Origin: Cladopsammia gracilis
Taxonomy: Eukaryota; Cnidaria; Anthozoa; Scleractinia; Dendrophylliidae
NCBI GenBank assembly: GCA_022457155.1
Contig: JAJGOT010000117.1
Location: forward strand, 516,001-580,000
Direction: 5' to 3'
DNA: 64,000 nucleotides
Part shown: one piece after another, positions 60,876 to 64,000 of the stretch
Numbering within the stretch: position 1 is the first letter of the stretch
How the letters are laid out: each line of letters starts with the position of its first letter
Notes under the pieces: generated by a model
Seen by the model: the letters and a program-made list of their open reading frames with translations, nothing else
The model's database searches: none
Told to the model about the DNA's origin: nothing
Translations under genes and position numbers: made by a program

Positions 60876-61603
60876 CATTTACTGAAAAAGAACAAACACC
60901 CAATAGCACAAAGTCATGTGATAATAATATTACGTATAAAATATGTGACCCTTTGTCAGATGGAAATGAAAATCAGAAAGCTACATTAGACTCAGAAATG
61001 GGGCTGGTGGCTGTGCAAGCTCTACCTAGGAAAACAAGAATTTTCTCTCTGTCTAAGTTCACCGGTTATTTTTTCCTTTGGCTCTTTGTGCATGAATTTT
61101 TTTTGCTACTTCTGCCGTGCAGGATTTTTTTTTTTGCCCAACCTCCCCCTCAAAAATAGAATGGTCCATCCCTAAATGTACTAGCCACATGTAATAATTT
61201 TTTCAATACATAAAATGAAATCTCTCAGCTCCCAAATTCAATTCTTCACCATCCATTGTATCTCTAAATGAAGCACTTTAATTCCTCTTTTAAGTCCCCA
61301 TAAAGCCATTTTGGTTTTAAACTTTAGTATGTCAAAACACAAAAAAATGAACTGAATCTCAAGGTATTCATTTATTTTCTTTTTAAAGGGACTCAATCAC
61401 CTCCAGTCAATGCATCTACAAACATTTAGCACATCAACTAATGCTGGTAACAATGACGAAAACTCTCAAGTGCTGAAGAAACTGGTGACCTGCTGTTGGT
61501 GCATTAATGGAACCACAAGATGTCAAACTACCGAAAACATAACTACTGAAAACATAAAACTGAATGCAAGGCTGGCACTTAACGACAAAGGGCAGATTTA
61601 TTA
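60876..61603. other. Non-coding or decayed element sequence
   Basis: An open frame to 61159 has no recognisable domain. Nothing else is visible. Confidence 0.3.
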
Positions 61604-61935
61604 AATGGCCAATATTTCGACTGATAGAACCAGTCTTCCTCAGGGCCAGGGCTATACTGAAATAAAACATTGTAACAGCTCCTAGAATTTGAAAAATACA
61701 TGGTTATAAATGATTGGCTAATACATGACATGTAGACAGCACACTTGTAAACATAACATAAAAATAATATATAGTGTATGATACAAAACTGAGTTCAGTG
61801 TTCGTTCTTTCGGTTAATGCCTTCTGGTGATAAAGTAATAAATTGATAAAACCATGTATTTTTCAAATTTTAGGAGCCGTTACAATGTTTTCTTTCAGTA
61901 TAGCCCTGGCCCTGAGGAAGACTAGTTCTATTAGT
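61604..61935. repeat. Inverted repeat, about 95-bp arms
   Basis: Left arm 61620-61706 and right arm 61850-61935 share, inverted, GCCAGGGCTATACTGAAA, ACATTGTAAC and TTTGAAAAATACATGGTT. The interior is about 140 bp. It is probably a foldback or a solo inverted element end. Confidence 0.75.
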
Positions 61936-62459
61936 CAAGGAAGATCCGGCAACTACCAGCAAGTTTAATTTCTGCGTCATGTGGACCTCTGCATTCAAAG
62001 GTTTCTCTGAAAACATGTTCAGAGCTGACAAAGTCTTTTCAATTTGTGAAGCACAAACATGGAAACAATTTCCAGTTGTTGTCATTTAGCAATTGTAACA
62101 GTTTTAACCATGTACATTGTACAGTTTGAATTGTGCTTCCTGTATTAACACTTCATAGTAAGGCTGTAAGGAATCAGAAAAACAGCTATCCGGACAACAA
62201 TGGACTGATTATCAATTGTAACTTGCAAAATATACAAATATTGAATTGCACACAAGTGAAACTGACTCAGATGTAATTTTAATCTGAAATATTTTGAAAA
62301 TGAAAATGTTACCTGTGCTTAACGGGTGTGTGACATATATTAAGCCTGATCAGCATAAAATTATACCAACCAAGTATGACAAAATAAATTCCAATCCATA
62401 TTTGTCACAAATATGAAGGAAAAACGATGAATTGTTTTGATTTTGCGCACAAGTTTGTG
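61936..62459. other. Non-coding, nothing recognised
   Basis: Lies between the inverted repeat and the LINE. Confidence 0.3.
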
Positions 62460-64000
62460 CAACATGGTTTAAATAAAATGTACATCGGTTTCACACGGAC
62501 TCGCCAACAAACGCAGGAGGAGCTGCTTTATATATAGCTAATAATCTTAAAGCTGTACCTAGGCCTGACATTAAATTTGACATAGCACTAGTTGAATCCT
62601 GCTGGGCAGAAATTGATGGTGGTGAAGATAAAAAGATTATAATAGGCTGTATCTACAAGCATCCCACTTGTAATTTAGAACAGTTTTGCAACCAACTAAA
62701 TGATTTAATCAACACAATTAATCCCAATTGACACGTAATTATTACATCTTTGGAGATATGAATATAAATTTCTTGAAATTTAATGAACACACTCAAACTG
62801 AAGAGTTCTTAAATATGCTTTATGCTAATAACATCTTGCCGATCATTACCAAACCAACAAGGCTTACTGATCATACAGCAACACTCATTGATCATATATA
62901 CACAAATTATTTACAAAATTTTACAGCTGGAATTCTGACAGTTCATATAACAGATCATCTCCCAATTTTTTGCATAGTTAGAACCCAGCCTATACGGAAT
63001 AATAGTAATAAAAAATATTTTCGAGACTATTCTAAATTTAACAAAGATCTATACTTAGATGATATAAAACTGATTGATTGGCATGAAATTCTCAACCCAG
63101 AAAAGAATCTAAATGAAAAGGTACAGGAGGCAATCAGTACCATGAATAAAATTATAGATAAACATGCGCCCATTAAGCTGGCTAGCCAAAGCAAGTAAAG
63201 GCAACTTAATAAGCCATGGCTCACTAAGGGTATCCTAAAATCAGTAAAAAGGAAACAGAAAATGTACCGTACACATTTCTTAAGCAAGGACTTACAAAGA
63301 ATGGGGGAATATAAGCATTATGCAGCTATTCTTTCACATCTTAAGAATACAAGTAAGGCAGAGTACTATAGCATGCAATTTTTAAAGTACAAAGACAACC
63401 TTAAGCAAACTTGGAAACTTATTGGTACTCTTGTTAAGAGGAAAACTAAAGGTCAAATTTTTCCTATGAGAATCACTCACAATAGCAGGACTTTTACACA
63501 AGAAAAGGACATTGCTGAATTATTCAATAACTTTTTTGTAAATATTGGGCCAACTTTAGCAAAGGAAATCAAAACTGATCATACAGACCCTTTGCAATAT
63601 ATAGAATCTACGCCATCAAATAGTTTTTACCTTGCTCCAGTAACCCAAACACAAGTATTTACATTATTTGCTGGACTAAAGGAAAACAAAGCATCCCTTA
63701 ATGTTCCTAACAAACCTATTAAACTTGCAAGTGGACAGCTCTCTGCACCTTTCACTGAAATATATGAGTCAATATTATCAGGGGAGTTTCCTGAAATTTT
63801 TAAAATATCAAAAGTAACCCCAATATTTAAAAGTGGTAGTGTATCCGAGTTAGGTAATGATAGGCCAATAGCAGTTATTTCTCCCTTTAGTAAAGTACTG
63901 GAAAGACTAGTATATGACCAACTTGTGTCTTATCTGGAAAAAGAATGTCTACTTTTTAACTACCAGTTTGGCTTTCGAAAGGGATATTCCACTGAATATG
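62460..64000 (+). pseudogene. CR1/L2-type LINE, endonuclease and RT, frameshifted, runs off the window
   Basis: The endonuclease part reads HTDSPTNAGGAALYIANNL, then IIGCIYKHP, a TGA at about 62729, then FGDMNINFLKF (G-D-x-N), IDHIYTN and ITDHLPIF (the S/T-D-H motif), all typical of APE-type endonucleases. A TAA follows at 63196. After it, sequence in the same frame reads KPWLTKGILKSVKRKQKMYR, then VTPIFKSGS, NDRPIAVISPFSKVLERL and YQFGFRKGYSTEY, the first RT blocks. The 5' end is truncated. The frame still looks well preserved apart from two breaks, so the copy is not ancient. A related 3' end lies at 24300-24655. Confidence 0.85.

Overview
The window looks like nuclear DNA of a cnidarian, most likely an anthozoan such as a stony coral. 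It is AT-rich and intron-bearing. Protein-coding exons are sparse and sit among very many short inverted-repeat transposons, SINEs, LINE and Penelope-like fragments. The Roc-COR-Death architecture found here is typical of cnidarians. No species call can be made from sequence alone.

Three host genes can be supported. (1) Minus strand, about 13.7-18.9 kb: an adenylate cyclase type 9 (ADCY9-like) gene. Nearly the whole protein (1148 codons) lies in one uninterrupted exon that ends at a clean splice donor; a short tail exon is proposed. (2) Plus strand, 25.4-29.0 kb: UFM1, the ubiquitin-fold modifier. Six exons were rebuilt by hand with matching phases, giving an 88-residue precursor. (3) Minus strand, 34.4-57.6 kb: the 3' part of a Roco-family gene. 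Eight consecutive exons with matching phases encode a coiled-coil linker, a Roc GTPase, a COR domain, a Cys-rich segment, two small duplicated exons and a C-terminal Death domain. UFM1 and the Roco gene converge. The 5' exons of the Roco gene are probably beyond the right edge or were not recognised.

The rest is mobile and repetitive. From left to right: 0-13 kb holds SINE copies, TIR elements, foldbacks, a C-rich minisatellite, a 106-bp tandem repeat and a Penelope GIY-YIG remnant. 19-25 kb holds a foldback, a TIR element and a LINE 3' end. The UFM1 introns carry three inserted elements. 31-51 kb is packed with TIR elements and hairpins, many lying in Roco introns, plus a tyrosine-recombinase relic. 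52.9-56.9 kb is a nested structure: a large inverted repeat, a TIR element inside one arm, and a deleted Ty3/gypsy-type LTR retrotransposon inside that element. 57.9-64 kb holds a long foldback, a Penelope RT relic, a deubiquitinase-like relic and a LINE running off the end.

The observations most worth checking are: a transposon that appears to supply both the stop codon and the poly(A) signal of the Roco gene; a duplicated pair of phase-1 cassette exons in that gene; a UFM1 start codon split by an intron; and the nested composite with its preserved empty site.
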